Below are positions 22,889-35,300 of a DNA stretch of 64,000 nt, one piece after another. Origin of the DNA: Lycocorax pyrrhopterus obiensis (lineage: Eukaryota; Chordata; Aves; Passeriformes; Paradisaeidae). Both the position numbers and the translations under genes were made by a program. The DNA is taken from positions 12,101,975 to 12,165,974 of the forward strand of contig JACSVZ010000004.1 in the NCBI GenBank assembly GCA_014706295.1. The letters run 5' to 3'. Numbering within the stretch: position 1 is the first letter of the stretch; each line of letters starts with the position of its first letter. Below the pieces are notes generated by a model. That model saw only the letters and a program-made list of their open reading frames with translations, searched no databases and was not told where the DNA came from.

Positions 22889-25449
22889 CCACCTGGGAAC
22901 ATGTCCAATTTAATCTGCAGGCACAAATGTAGCTGAAAATGATCAAAAGATTTTATTAAAATCTGGGTTAATTATGACTTGGGAGGATTTCTAACACAGA
23001 CCAGCATGTACTTACCTCTGTGATGGTGTTTTTGCCTGGTCCTGGCTTTCTTTGTGGAGTCAGATATCAACTGTGTGCACACCATGTGAGAAGACCATTG
23101 GAAAGGACAGAAGCAGAGCAGTGGATAACCAAGAGACAGTTCTGGACTTCACAACCTTACTATTCTTCTTTTAGATCATTAAGGGAGAAACAGGGGGATG
23201 AGCAATTGAGAAACATAATACCTCATTGAGTAAGTCTTTTCTTTGTTGACAGGAATCAAAGATAAGCCCAATAAGTAACTGCTGGTAGCAATTAAGAATA
23301 AGAGTAGAAAGATGTGGGAAGTTGGTGGGTTTTGGTTTTGGTTTTGATTTTTTTAATTTTTTTTTTTTGCTATAGCTCTGTCAGCAGACATCTGCAGCCA
23401 AACTCAGCCCCTACTCAACCCACTACTGGCATTGCTCATCAGTGCCTGCCATGATACCAGCAGAGAAGACCCTTAATCCAGGCCAAGATCTGCAGCTATT
23501 CAGCAGCTGTGCCTATTACCTGCTAAAATCTCCTGCAGGGCAGTGAGATTGCCTGCCTGGTCTGGGAGACTGTGCCAGGAGACTTGGCTGTATCAAGGAA
23601 TGACTTCTTCTGCCCTGGTAGCCACAAGCCTTTGGAAGCTGCCACACAGAGGTGGCATTTTCAGATCACAGTCCCCAGATTTCTCCAGAGCTGGGACTCC
23701 ATAATGCCAGAGGGCCCTAAGAATGGAGAGAGATGCAGTGAACGCAGGAAGCAATTCTGTGACCTGTCTTTTATCCAGCACCAGCCTTTCCTGGCATACT
23801 CAAAATACTTAATGAGAATTGCTGTAACAGCCCTTGGTTCTCAAAAAGTCAACAGCCTGATGCCAGCCTTCACTTACTTGTTCAGAAAGTCAGAGCTAGA
23901 ACAAGTAGGCATTGCAAAATCTCAGGGACTCTTTCCCCCTCTCCTCAGCTCTTTTGGAGGCAAGAAAGGATATTTAGGATTGTGCTTGTTCTGCCCAGCA
24001 ACCCATCTGAATGGGGTGATCAGGTGGCCACCAGACTGGATTTGGGTTGTGTTGCTGCTGGCCATGGTTATCTCTGAGGAAAAAGGCAGCCAAAACTTGA
24101 GAGCGGGGGATGCTCTGGTGAATCATGAGCAAAACAGAACTTGCTGGTAGAAAAGGAAAATCAGCCTTGGTGGAAGAAAACCGGAGAAGGGCACCATTCC
24201 CAGATCTCAAGGTCCACAAATGAAGCAGGTAAGCTTTAAGGCCAAATAATTTAAATTCATGATTATTTTTTTGACGACTCATTTGTTTGTTTCATGAAAA
24301 GCATTCCTCTGAAATCCTGAAAGGGGTGGGATTTGCATATAATTCATCTTTGATAAAAAACTTTTGAGCAATCCTTGGGCAAACAAAGTGAAAGCTGAAG
24401 TTCTCTCCATGGCCCTGTCTGGCACCAGGTGGCACACCTGCTGCTGCTTGGAATTTAGGGCTCGGGCAAAGCGAAAAGTGACAGTCAAAACACAAGGAAG
24501 CAGTGTCGAACTACAGCAGCCATGTCCTAATGCCAACTTTACAAGGAAATTAAAAGTGTATTTATTCTTGCTTGTTACCTATAGAACACAGTAGGAAAGT
24601 TCAGCTGTGTCAGAAAATCACATACAAAAAAGTGCCTGGTGATATTTTTAGAACAGAAAAACACTGTTTGTCTCTACCACTGCCAGAAGAAGCTTCATAG
24701 CATATAGAGTTATTTCAAGTTTTTAATTCTGAACATGAAATGTGCTTTGCCTACCCAAATCCTGGGAGTGAGTAGAGTTGGTGCTCAGGTAGTTTGGCGC
24801 TTCTTAAGGATGCCCAGACCATGCCCCTGTGAGCTGTCAAACTCCGTGCTGGGAGGCTGGACCAAGCTGTCTAACAGAATTTGTTTCTTCATGCCAGAAA
24901 AGAGCATGTCCCTGCTATGCACAAGGAATAAGCTCTGTTACCTGCTGTGAAACCTTGCTACTCACTGTTGAGGGTTGCACCATGATGTCGGGGTAAAATC
25001 TGGTCCGTAGATTAATACAGAGGAAGAAGTGTTGTGATACCAAAGCCAGGACTTCCACGCTGTGGTAATGATGGTGCTCGCAGGGCTGCCAAGCAACAAG
25101 TGGATGTGTACCCCACTTAGAGACACCCCATTTTGAGCAGAGGGGACAGGGTTATGACACCTGTGTTTATGGTGGTGTACGAGGGCACAATGTGTTTGCC
25201 ACCTGCCCACGAGCACAAGGACTGTCTGTGCATGAGGACTGTGCCACTAGCCATGTTCATTTTGTGCTCAGTGTCCGGGTGCATGGTGATGGACACCAGC
25301 TGGAGATAGAACACGGTGCGTGTGTGCCGAGAGTTGCTTTTTATGTTCAAGTGCCTGGCTGTACCTGGGCACCCGTGCTGGGGTGGTGAGGGTGTGAACA
25401 GGGGGGGCACCCTTGCCTGCACGTCCGTGCAGGTGAAATCCCCACAGAG
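22889..25449 (+). other. Intergenic, upstream of ACSS1
   Basis: AT-rich DNA with a T-run near 23348-23370 and several short open frames. The longest, at 23572-24150, shows no recognisable family, splice structure or conserved motif. No gene is supported. Confidence 0.5.
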
Positions 25450-26350
25450 GGAAGTGCTTGGATCTATCTCTCCAAGTGCAGGCGTATCTCTCGGGGTTCT
25501 CCCGGGGGGGGGCAGGATGTCCCTGGGTGCGGGGTGCCTGGGGGTGCGGGGTGCTCCCGTATGCGGGGAGCCCCTAGGCGCGGGATGCTCCCGGGGGTGC
25601 GGCGCTCCCGGAGCCGCCCCGCCGGGGCAGCCCCTCCCCGCAGGCGGTCTCTCTCTCTTGCTCGCTCGCTCGCTCCGTCTCGCTCTCCCGGTCCGGGCGG
25701 CGCGGCGGGGACAGTGGCGCAGCGCTGTGTCCCCATGGCGCTGGCGGCCGCCCGAACGCGGGCTCTGCGCGCCTTCAGCCGCCCGCGCCCCCCGGGCCGG
25801 GTGCCGGTGGCGGCCCGGTGCTGCTGCAGCCAGGCGGGGGCCCCCGGGGCGCTGCCGCCCGGCGGGTACCGGGCCTGGCGGGAGCGGGCGGCCCGCGACC
25901 CCGCCGGGTTCTGGGCGGACGTGGCGCGGGGGTGGCTGCGCTGGGACAGTCCCTTCCACACGGCCTGCCAGCCCGGCGAGCCCGCTGGGTCCGCCCGCTG
26001 GTTCCTCGGCGGCCGCCTCAACGTCTCGGGTAAGGCGTCCCGGCCGCGCATCCCCCGCGCCCCCGAGGGGCCGCCCGCTGCTGCCGCCGGGCTGGACGGG
26101 AGGCGTCCCGCGGGGCAGAGTTTTCGCCAGCGCCCGACTTCGCGGGAGAAAGCGAGGATTTCGGTTGGGCGGCGCCGGGAGGAAACAAGCCGGGAATTGC
26201 GAAATGCTGGACGCGGGGAGAAAATGCGAAGCCAGGATAACCCTGGCTAAGCCTCTTGCCCGGGCGCTGTCTCTCGGGCGGCCGCCCTTCGACCTGCGGA
26301 GATCGGCCGCAGCCCCGTCGCTGGGATGCCCAGCTTGAGCTCTGCCGGCG
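25450..26350 (+). promoter_or_regulatory. ACSS1: CpG island, ACSS1 promoter and first exon
   Basis: An abrupt rise in CpG density surrounds the ACSS1 start codon and first exon. G-rich runs and a CTCTCGCTCGCTCGCTC-like pyrimidine tract lie just upstream of the ATG. No TATA box stands out. This fits a housekeeping CpG-island promoter. The start site cannot be placed exactly. Confidence 0.75.
25735..26029 (+). CDS. ACSS1: ACSS1 coding exon 1
   Basis: 295 nt encoding the mitochondrial presequence and the start of the mature protein ([20 protein letters not shown]). It ends in phase 1 at CTCGG|GTAAGG. Confidence 0.95.
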
Positions 26351-29300
26351 GCGGGCGCGGCCGCCGGGTGCTGCCCGGCCCCGTGGTGGCTCAGGGTGAT
26401 CCACATGTGGGGAACGGTCCCAGGCTTTTACGGCAGAAGGGAGTTTTTTTTCTTTTAAACGAGGATCTTGGTCCTTTCCTCCAACTTCACCACTCAACAT
26501 GAAAACAAGAGTAAAATTTGCCGTGGCTGCCCTGACTGCCTTTGAGTTTTGTCCAGGCCGTATCTACCTTGAAGGCTCTTAGGTGCTGCAGTTGTGCTTC
26601 ATCCAGTGGGAGCAAGCTCCAGCCCCATCCAGGGTACCACTCAGTGGTGACGTCTTTTAACAGGGATGAACATTTCTGACCTTCATTTCCCGTTCCTGGA
26701 GAGAACACCGGTTCAGAAGTGCAGTAACTGTAATATCTCTGGCCACTTTTTTTTGACAGCAGAAGTGGAAACCCTCCCTAGGTCTTCCAGAGAACATAAG
26801 GAGTGTCGCATCCCAGGGAATTATGCCCAGCAGTGGATCCCAAGCTTATGGAGATGTGTGTACAGCCCTGCATCCAGCACCCAGCAATCAGAGGATTTTA
26901 GCCAGGGTTTTGTTTTCATTAATTCCTGTTGAAAGGAAGATCTTGGTTGAGCACAGACTTTAGGGATCTATCTTTCCTCTGTAGAGTGGGATCAGCACCT
27001 TCTTCTGGATCCCATGTCAGGTCTTTGACATCCAGATATTGCTTGGCCTTGGGTCTGGTTCTTCAGCAGACACGAAATGCCACTTAGTTTTCTTTGCATA
27101 CATAAAAGGAAGTCATAGGCCTTTGAAACAGATGCACAGAATTAAACAGGTTTGCTGTTGCTGGTTTTCTTTTCAAGCATGGTGAAGGCAGTACTTGGCC
27201 ACAGCCAAGTGGCTGTTTTTCTGTTAGGAGGCTCTGGTTTTGTCCTTTCACCTCTTGATTCGAACACTGGCTGCAGAAACATGGCAACAGTTCAGGTCCC
27301 TGATCCAGAACATCCTGTGTGCACGTCTCCCAGCACAGCTGAACCATGAGCAACTGAGTCATCTGCTGCTTTTTGCTTGGGGCCCCTTGCAGTAGGATTT
27401 TGGGGACCTGTGAGCTTCAGTGCTTTTGGATTTATTGCACTGTAACTCCTGATCAGGAGAATAACCTGGCACGCTACCGCATTTCCCACCAGAACACATT
27501 CTCAGGAGCATGTCGTACTGAGATGAATTGTTTCTGAGCATTGTCAAGGAAGCAAGTAAATGTATGGAGAAACCATTAGGGTGTAGTAGTAAGGGGAAGG
27601 TCACTAAATTCTATTTTGTAAAGTGAGCAAAAGGCTCTTGTAAGCCTAAGATCAGGAAGGAAATAATAGCATTTGGCTCTGGTTCACCTGCCAGTTCTTA
27701 CTGAGCGCAGAGCTACAGCTCCCACTTGGCTCAGCTGAGGCTTTCTGCAGCAGAAATTCCCTCTGAAGGCCAGTGTGGCTGCTCACGAGTAAGAAAAGTT
27801 GCTTGAGCAACTTCATGTGATTCACTGTAGCGTGCCACATTATGTGAGGGTGTGGCTGCAAGGAGCTTGGAGGTGGGAGTTGCTACTTGCTGTGGACCAA
27901 GCCCCAGCAATGAACGCAGGTGGAGGAAAGCAGTGTATAACTGCTTAAAGCATTCCCCGTTAGAGCTTTTGTCCTCTTGTATCACATTAGGATGGCTTAA
28001 GAAATGGCTTTGTCTCCTTTATTTTTATAGTACTGCTGCACGGTTTTACATTAAAAGTAAAAGACTTTAAACAGCTGAAGAACGCTTTTTCAAATTTTTG
28101 AGACTAACACTTGGTCTTGTAATGAAATGTGTTAAACTCTGAGGGATTTCTTTCTCTGTGCACCTTCAGGGGCTCATTCCTACACTCTGTGTGGTGGTGA
28201 GATGGTGTGGTCACGGAACAGCCAAAACTACTACAGCACGCAGCTTTTGTTGCACTTAATTTATCTGGAAAAATGAAATCCTTTCCCATCAGTATTAATA
28301 TTTCCAGGAAATATGATCTGAAATCCAGCAATTTTAAAAAAGGTTTTCTCTTGAGTTATACAGCAGTGGCCCTGACTAGTTGCCTATTGAAATAAAGTAA
28401 CTGAAAGATTACAGTGCAGTAAGTGAGTGTCATATAGGCTTGGGATTAATACTTTACAAGGATGCTCTCTAACTATCAGGCAGGTTGCTATGGGACATGC
28501 AGGCAGGTTTCTTTTGTGGATTCTATAAATTTCTTCAAGTTGGGTGCTCTCCCTAAGTCCTCTGCTTTAAGTTGTTGAGGGGGAGAGATGCACCTTTAAA
28601 AGGTAATTTTATACCTTTAAATTTTAGGAGGTGGAGTACACAGCCTGAGACATGTTAGCCTTTCCCAGGGGTCTGGTAATTTGTAGCTATCTGAACTTTG
28701 AGTTTGCCATAGATCCTACAGTTTTAGATATTTTCAGTTAGCTGAGATTCAGTTCTTTGTTATACCCTGTAATAAAAATGTTTCACACCAGCTTTAATTA
28801 GAAAATCCAAATGGTGCAGTGCTAAATATGCCAGCTGGGGAAGACTGTCCAAGTTCTACAGTGAAATACTGCTCTGGGGAGCAAAAACATCAAAAGGGTG
28901 TCTTGTCTTTGTGCTGCTGGGAACAGGGGGAACATTTGGGCTGGCTTAAGCTTAGCCAGTGGAGCTAAGCTGAGCTGAATTGGCCGTGGCCTCTCATGGG
29001 TATCCATCTCTAAGGCAGCTGTGCCAGTTAAGTGTAGAATTTGTTGTTTTACTAGAGCTGCAAATGCTCTCAGTTCCTCTGTTATACATTAGTGTGTGCC
29101 TAGCAAACTAAAACCTGATGTTTCATGTTCCACTTGCTTGCTGTTGCACTTGACCAAGCTAAGTTTACAAAGCACCTTTCATATGATCAGGCTTTGTTTA
29201 AACCTTTGGGGTTTTTTTTTTTTACAGTAAACTGCTTGGATCAGCACGTCGAAAAGTCTCCGAACAGAGTGGCTTTGATTTGGGAGAGAGATGAACCTGG

Positions 29301-32300
29301 CACTGCAGTGCATGTCACATACAGGTATGGCACCTTTTCACGATGCCTGGCTGTGTGGGGGAACAGGAAATGGGATTTTTTCACCTGACAGCTTCCTTTT
29401 TGCTCGCTGGAGATATGCATGGGAGAATTTCCGTGAACAGCTTCTGGTTTCAGCACAGCAGCAAATGTCTTGGTGCAAACATGTTGTGTTGATGGTCAAC
29501 AGCTTGATACTGAGCCCTGGCTGAAGGGGATTTTAAGCTCCCCATGTTCCTCTTCCCCATCCTCAGCAGTTTAGAACAACCTTGAGATTGCTGTGAGTGA
29601 CACTGACTTGTAATTGATGCTATAGATTGAGGGTTTGTTAGAATATGGCAGGTTTAAGCATATTTCTCTTCTCCTTGCTATGTGCCCTCATTTAGGAGAC
29701 AGTCCTGCCTTTTACATCATCTCTGCCTCTAGTGAGAGTTAAATGTTTCCCAGACTTGTACATTCCTCGGTGCAAGTTTTAGGGAGCCAAATGTTTGAGC
29801 TGCTGAATCTCGGGGAGCCAAATGTTTGAGCTGCTGGATCAGAAAGCAGAGGAGATGTAGGAAGTCCTAGTATCAGACCTTCATAGAATGTTTTCTGGAA
29901 CTTGTTGGGATTCCTAGAGCTCCTTGGGTCTGAATAGGTTCTGGTGGTCTGATTAATCTCCAGAATTTATTAAAGCTCCTGGAAACATTATTCATTGGAG
30001 TGAGGAAAGTGGTCAGCAGGGAGGAGTGGGTGTAAAAATAACTTTGAGAGGTTAGTTCTCTATGCAACAGAAATAAACACTATCTGATATAAATCTGTGA
30101 AAGGAGTGCATTGGTTTTAACCTTGGTATTGTTACCTGACAGGGTGTTTAGGCCTGTTATGATATAAATATGGTTGTAATGAACTGGGTAGCTTGGCTAA
30201 ATGCTTTTGCTTTTTGCCATTCTGGTGGCAAACATGGAGATGGAACAAAAGGCTTCTGCCAGAGTTTATGTATGGTGTGTTTTTCTCCCAGGTTTGTGCA
30301 CTTTTACCTCTCTCTTTATGCCTCAGGCATGAAAACTAGAGGTAGGAGAGAGGTGACAGTTGTGCTCAGATTAACCTGATAAGGAGAGCAGCCTAACAGA
30401 TGGCACAGCCTCATTCAAGGCAACTCCAGCCTCCCCCTTAGGCTGCTATTTGAAATGTACTGAGCTGCTCCAGACACTCAAACATCTTATCTGCAATCTC
30501 TGGAGATAAGGGATGGCCTTTTTGAACAGCAACAGAACTGGTTTTTTTCCTGGCCATGCCAAAACGCATTTGTAAGGTAGTGTACTTCCAGCCTGTGGAA
30601 TTGTGATTGCTGTAACACAAAGACAAGTAACCCCCACGTCTGAAAACTGAACCCTTCTTTGTGCAGCCTTACAGAGATACAGTACCTGGTACCAGAAGGG
30701 AGAACATCCAAGTGAAAGATTAGTTGGCAACCTCTATTTTCAAACTTCTACCTATCTTTGAGAGCCATGTTTCTGTTTCTGCCTGATACTCTGGGTGAGA
30801 TGTGACTGCATTTGAGTTTCTCAAGAGACTTAGGTCCTACCATGTGGTAAAACAGGTCACTTGGTTCTCTGCTTATCTCATTAAGCCAGGAATAGCTTTG
30901 TTGAAAACAGCAATACTGTATGAATATTTTGCCTTTTCTGTGGTCTTTGGGCTGCATTTTTACAGGTTTTAAATGGGATAGGAAGCTTTCTCCACAGTGT
31001 GTTGGCAGTGACCTCCCTTTGAGACAGAGCTTAGTTGAAAACCTTTTGCAGAGGTGCCTCATTTGAGCTAGAAATTTTGTGAGGGAAAGCATATCAGAGA
31101 AGGAAGTGGCCCAGGAGCTGGGATGCTGGTTGAGTAGTCCTTGGTGAGCCTCCTGTGGCACATCAGCCTCAGCGTAAAGAGGGAATGAGAGGGATGCTGG
31201 ACATAGCTGTGGCAGAAGAGAGATGCTCCTTTCCTTCGGATCTGGATGCGCTGTTATTGGATAGCAGCCTTAGAGTAAGGACTTAGCACTCTAGGAAGCC
31301 AAAGGCTTTGATTTGGGCACTGCTTTATGGACCAGCTTTGAGTAAGGTCATGGATTCTCAGCTGGGAGAGGGCTCTCCGGGGCGTATGTGCAACGTACTG
31401 CAAGGCACCAGTTTTTTGCATTATCTGCTTTGCAAAGCTTGCTGCTGTGAGCTGCTTCTCCTCAGAGGTAAGCCCTGGGTGACACAAGGAAAGATGCAGC
31501 TGCTGGCCTGGGTCCTCTGCCTTCTTCTCTGGGGAGTTGTCAGGGACAAGAAAACAGCTGAGTGCTGGCCTTGTTCCTATCACAGCCTGCAAAGGAAGAA
31601 GGTGGCTGTGCAGGAAAAGGGCTGGATCAGGCTTTCTCCTCCCTGAGGAAGGGAAAAGCCTTCGTCAGTGGACGTCCTCCATGCATTGGCAAGAAACACA
31701 GCTGCACTGGAAAGTGCTGTCCTAGCTAGCTCATCCTTGGCAGAAATAAAAGCCTCAGTTTGCCTCCGCTGTGGGCAAAGAGCTGGTGGGCTGTGCCACC
31801 ATGTGCCTACATCCCTGTGCACGCTTGTCAGCAAGGTGGGTTGTGTTTGTGCAGCAGAGTTCAAGTGCTCTGTGCTGGGAGAAGAATCCAAACATCTGCT
31901 GATTGGCAAAGGTACACAAAGCCATAGGTGAAACATTTCATTTTTGCACCAAGAGATGATGGCTGCTCTTACAAGCTCGGTTGTGATGATCTTTTTCACT
32001 GCTGAGTTTTGTCCTGTCTCTAGCTGATGCAGCTCAGCCTTTCAAGAAAAAAAGTTTGCCGGCCATTCTTGCTTTTTCCTCCCTCTGGATTTCATTTCTA
32101 CCAAGTAGAAATTTAGCTAAATTTCAAATTATCTCTGGTTTTGAATGGGAAGGCAAGAGACTTGGTTTTTTACTCCTTTGTGACAACAAGGAATACAACC
32201 CTCCTGGGTTTGGTGGCTGCAGTCAGCAAAGTGGGGACAGATCGTGCAAATCAGTTATCAAGAGGCTCTCTGGCTCTTCAAAGGCTAAACCACTAAACAC

Positions 32301-35300
32301 TCCTTGGTAGGGCAGTGGCTTAGTAGCAGGACTGTGCTGCTGTGAGCTGAGAGCTTAATTTATTGTCAGAAGGGTCCAGCCTGACTGGGAGTGTTTTGTC
32401 CTGCTCTGTGGATATTGTCAGGGCCCAGGGCCTTTGAAACCTTGCAGAGGAATTCCCCAGTGCACTGCTGAGCCTGGATTTTTAAAGGCACTGTGTCTTA
32501 TAAAAGCAGGTGGAGTTGGTGGCTGGAGCTGTTGGGTTGCAGCCTCTGTAAGTTCAACCACAGGATGTGTTGAAGACAGCAGCTAAAGTTATGCCAGCCC
32601 TTCCCCTCTCTGACATGGAGTTATTCTCTCTGGTGTTCCCTGCTTTTCCACGGTCTCTACAAGTTATCCACCTGTGACCCAGTGGATCTGCAAAATCCCA
32701 TGGCTATTGTCAATGGGAGCTATGGGAAGTGGGCAGCAGAATGCATTAGCTAACCTGTTTTTCAAAAGGGCTGCAGGTCTCAAAAGAATGGTGATCACTC
32801 TGGTGCAGAAAACGTTGCTGTCAGAGGGAAAGTTCAGAATGCAAAATAGAAAGTCGGGAGAGAGGAAAGCTAAAGGACCAGAAATTAGGGTCCTAGGTAG
32901 GTGGGAGAGAAGTGGTTGGACATCTTCATGAGCAGCATGACAGCTGTGCCTTTAAAAAACCAACGGGTTCCTCAGCCTGAGCTAAAATAGTTCAAATTGT
33001 ATCAGAGATCACAGTGAAGACTGTAGCTGGAAGTCATGATGGTACTTACCATTGGCAGCAAAACTCTTTTCCATCTTTCCAGAGTTGCCTTTGTAAGCTG
33101 AAGTTGCAAGTAAATCTTGCCCAGGCTTTCAGCTTTCCTTGTCCAAGACAGCTCATGAATTTTTCACTTTCTCACCTGAAAAAGTTTGCAAGGGGTTTCC
33201 TTTGCCTTTGGTTCAGGTTGTCTGCAGGAAGGCTGGGCAGTTGTGCTCTAATGCCCAGTTTGGATACTTGACTTGAATTTTCAAACAGTTTCAGCCTAAT
33301 CCAAACTGTAGTTCCAGGAAATAAACTGATTGTTGCAAGAAATACTCAACCCAGCTTTTGTGCCATGACAGCAGAAGAACATGGCTTGGGCTAAGTCTCT
33401 AAAACAGGTACTGTCAAAGCCTGTATATGGCATTGAATGTATTAAGAAAAAGTTTAGAATAACTTTTCAAAATCCTGCTTCCCAAAGAAGGTCTTGATGC
33501 AATTTTTTTTGATGTAAAAGGAACTGTCTTCCTTTGTTTAGAAAGCTGCAGGCTGTCTTGCTGTGGCAAAAGGTAACATCAGACCTACTGGAAAGCTGTT
33601 TCTGCAAAGCATCCCTGAAATGCGTCAGAGGAGTGCCATGTGTTGCTGATGGGTTTTACAGAAGTTGTTCCAGACACTGCACCGAGTGATGGGCTCTGGA
33701 AACACAGGCGCAGCTGTATCTGGGGAGGGATCTGGGAGAAATATGGCCTGTCAGTTCCTGAACAGAGATGTAAGGACAGGGAGAGGAGTGCTGTGTCTGT
33801 TAGATTAAACAGAAGGACTGGCCTGAACAATGATCTGCTGACTCTGTTGGAGGGCTGGCCTTGTAGGTCTTGTGCTTAGAAGTGATGGCTGTGGTAGCTG
33901 AGGAGATGCCTGCATAGAGAGTGACGAGTCTGGAAGACAACGGGCTCAAAGCCTTATTCATGGGCAAAATGGAAGCACACCCTATATAGAGAGACACGAG
34001 TTAATAGTTTTAGCCCTTAACACTCCAATCTTCTTACTCAAGTTCTAAATAATACAGAAAAAGAAAGAAATAGGTCCTGTTGGTTACCACTGATACCACA
34101 TTTGTCCGGCAGCAGGTCCACATGTCTCTTACTGGTCCTTTGTCTGCGTTCATTAATGCACCTGCCATCTTCCTGGCTTGCTTTGTTTTGAATGCACGGA
34201 CTGGGTCTATTGCTCTTTCTCCTTTGCAAATGGTCTCCCCTTCTGGGTCCAGCTGCTTCCCCATTTCCCAGCTCTGCTCTGACACTTCACCCACTGGAGC
34301 AGTGTTCTGCTGTCCAGTTTGTTCTCTTATTTGCTCTCAGCTCTTACAGTTTGCTTTTGCAGAGGATCCTGTTGTGCCATGAACTGACTCTGCAGTTTCT
34401 CATCTGTCTCTGTCAAGAGGGGCTGGGCACTTCCTTCTGCTTGCAGCACATTTCCTTCTCCTGCAGTGGCTCTGCTGAGATCCTCCTGCTTGCACAGAGG
34501 GAGCTGGGTGCCCTGGGACCCTCTGTGTGCCCCATTCCTCTCCAGTGGCTATTCCTGCCCGCCTCTGCTGAGTGCAGTGCCCTGCTCTGAGGGGCTGCAC
34601 TGAAATCCTTGGGAGTGCAGGCAGCTGGTGGATGTGCCTTGCTACCAACACACCTCCCAGCCAGCATTCCATGGCATTGCCTCTGTGTCAGGCAGGGGTG
34701 GGGCACTGCTGGGTTTGAGGGTTTCAGTTACTCTTGGCTCTTCCCACCTTGTGTGATGGAGGAACTACAATGCCGAGCTTGGCAGCAGCAGCGCATGGGG
34801 AGGGCGGTGACGGTTGTGGTTTCCTGCTGCTCCGTTTGTTTAGGTGCAGTGACTCTGCAAGGTGCTTGTTCCTCCCCAGGATGTGTCTGGGTTGAGGACT
34901 GGCAATGTGTGACCTGCTGGCATGTACCAACTGCGTGCCTGTTAGATAACAATATGTGTTTGAAGGAGTGAGGGAGTCAAGGGAAGGATTCCTGATGCAG
35001 CATTTCTGCTAACTCCCTTTCTTGAACTGGAGGGGAAGCCTGACTTGCTGCCACAGGAGCCATAAGACATACCTGGTGCTCAGGGATTCATAGATTTCTT
35101 TGTTGGAGTTCTTGGCTTCACCTTCTCCTTGCCTTTGTGTCCTTTCGCCCATGTGCTGCACCTCCAAGGCCTTTCTATCCCAGCATTTCAGCATACTAAT
35201 AAAAGGCAAATAGATCCGTGGGTAAAGACTGATCCATGTTGTCTATCACCTTACTTATACACTCTCAGTAAGCAAGTGTTAAATTGGGGTTAATCATAAG

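Noticed and set aside
23572..24150. 192-codon plus-strand open frame in intergenic DNA
   Set aside because: No motif, signal peptide, splice context or similarity that I recognise. Length alone is weak evidence in a 64-kb eukaryotic window.
25117..26406. 429-codon minus-strand open frame over ACSS1 exon 1
   Set aside because: It is the antisense shadow of the ACSS1 first exon and its CpG island. The composition explains it and no family signature is present.
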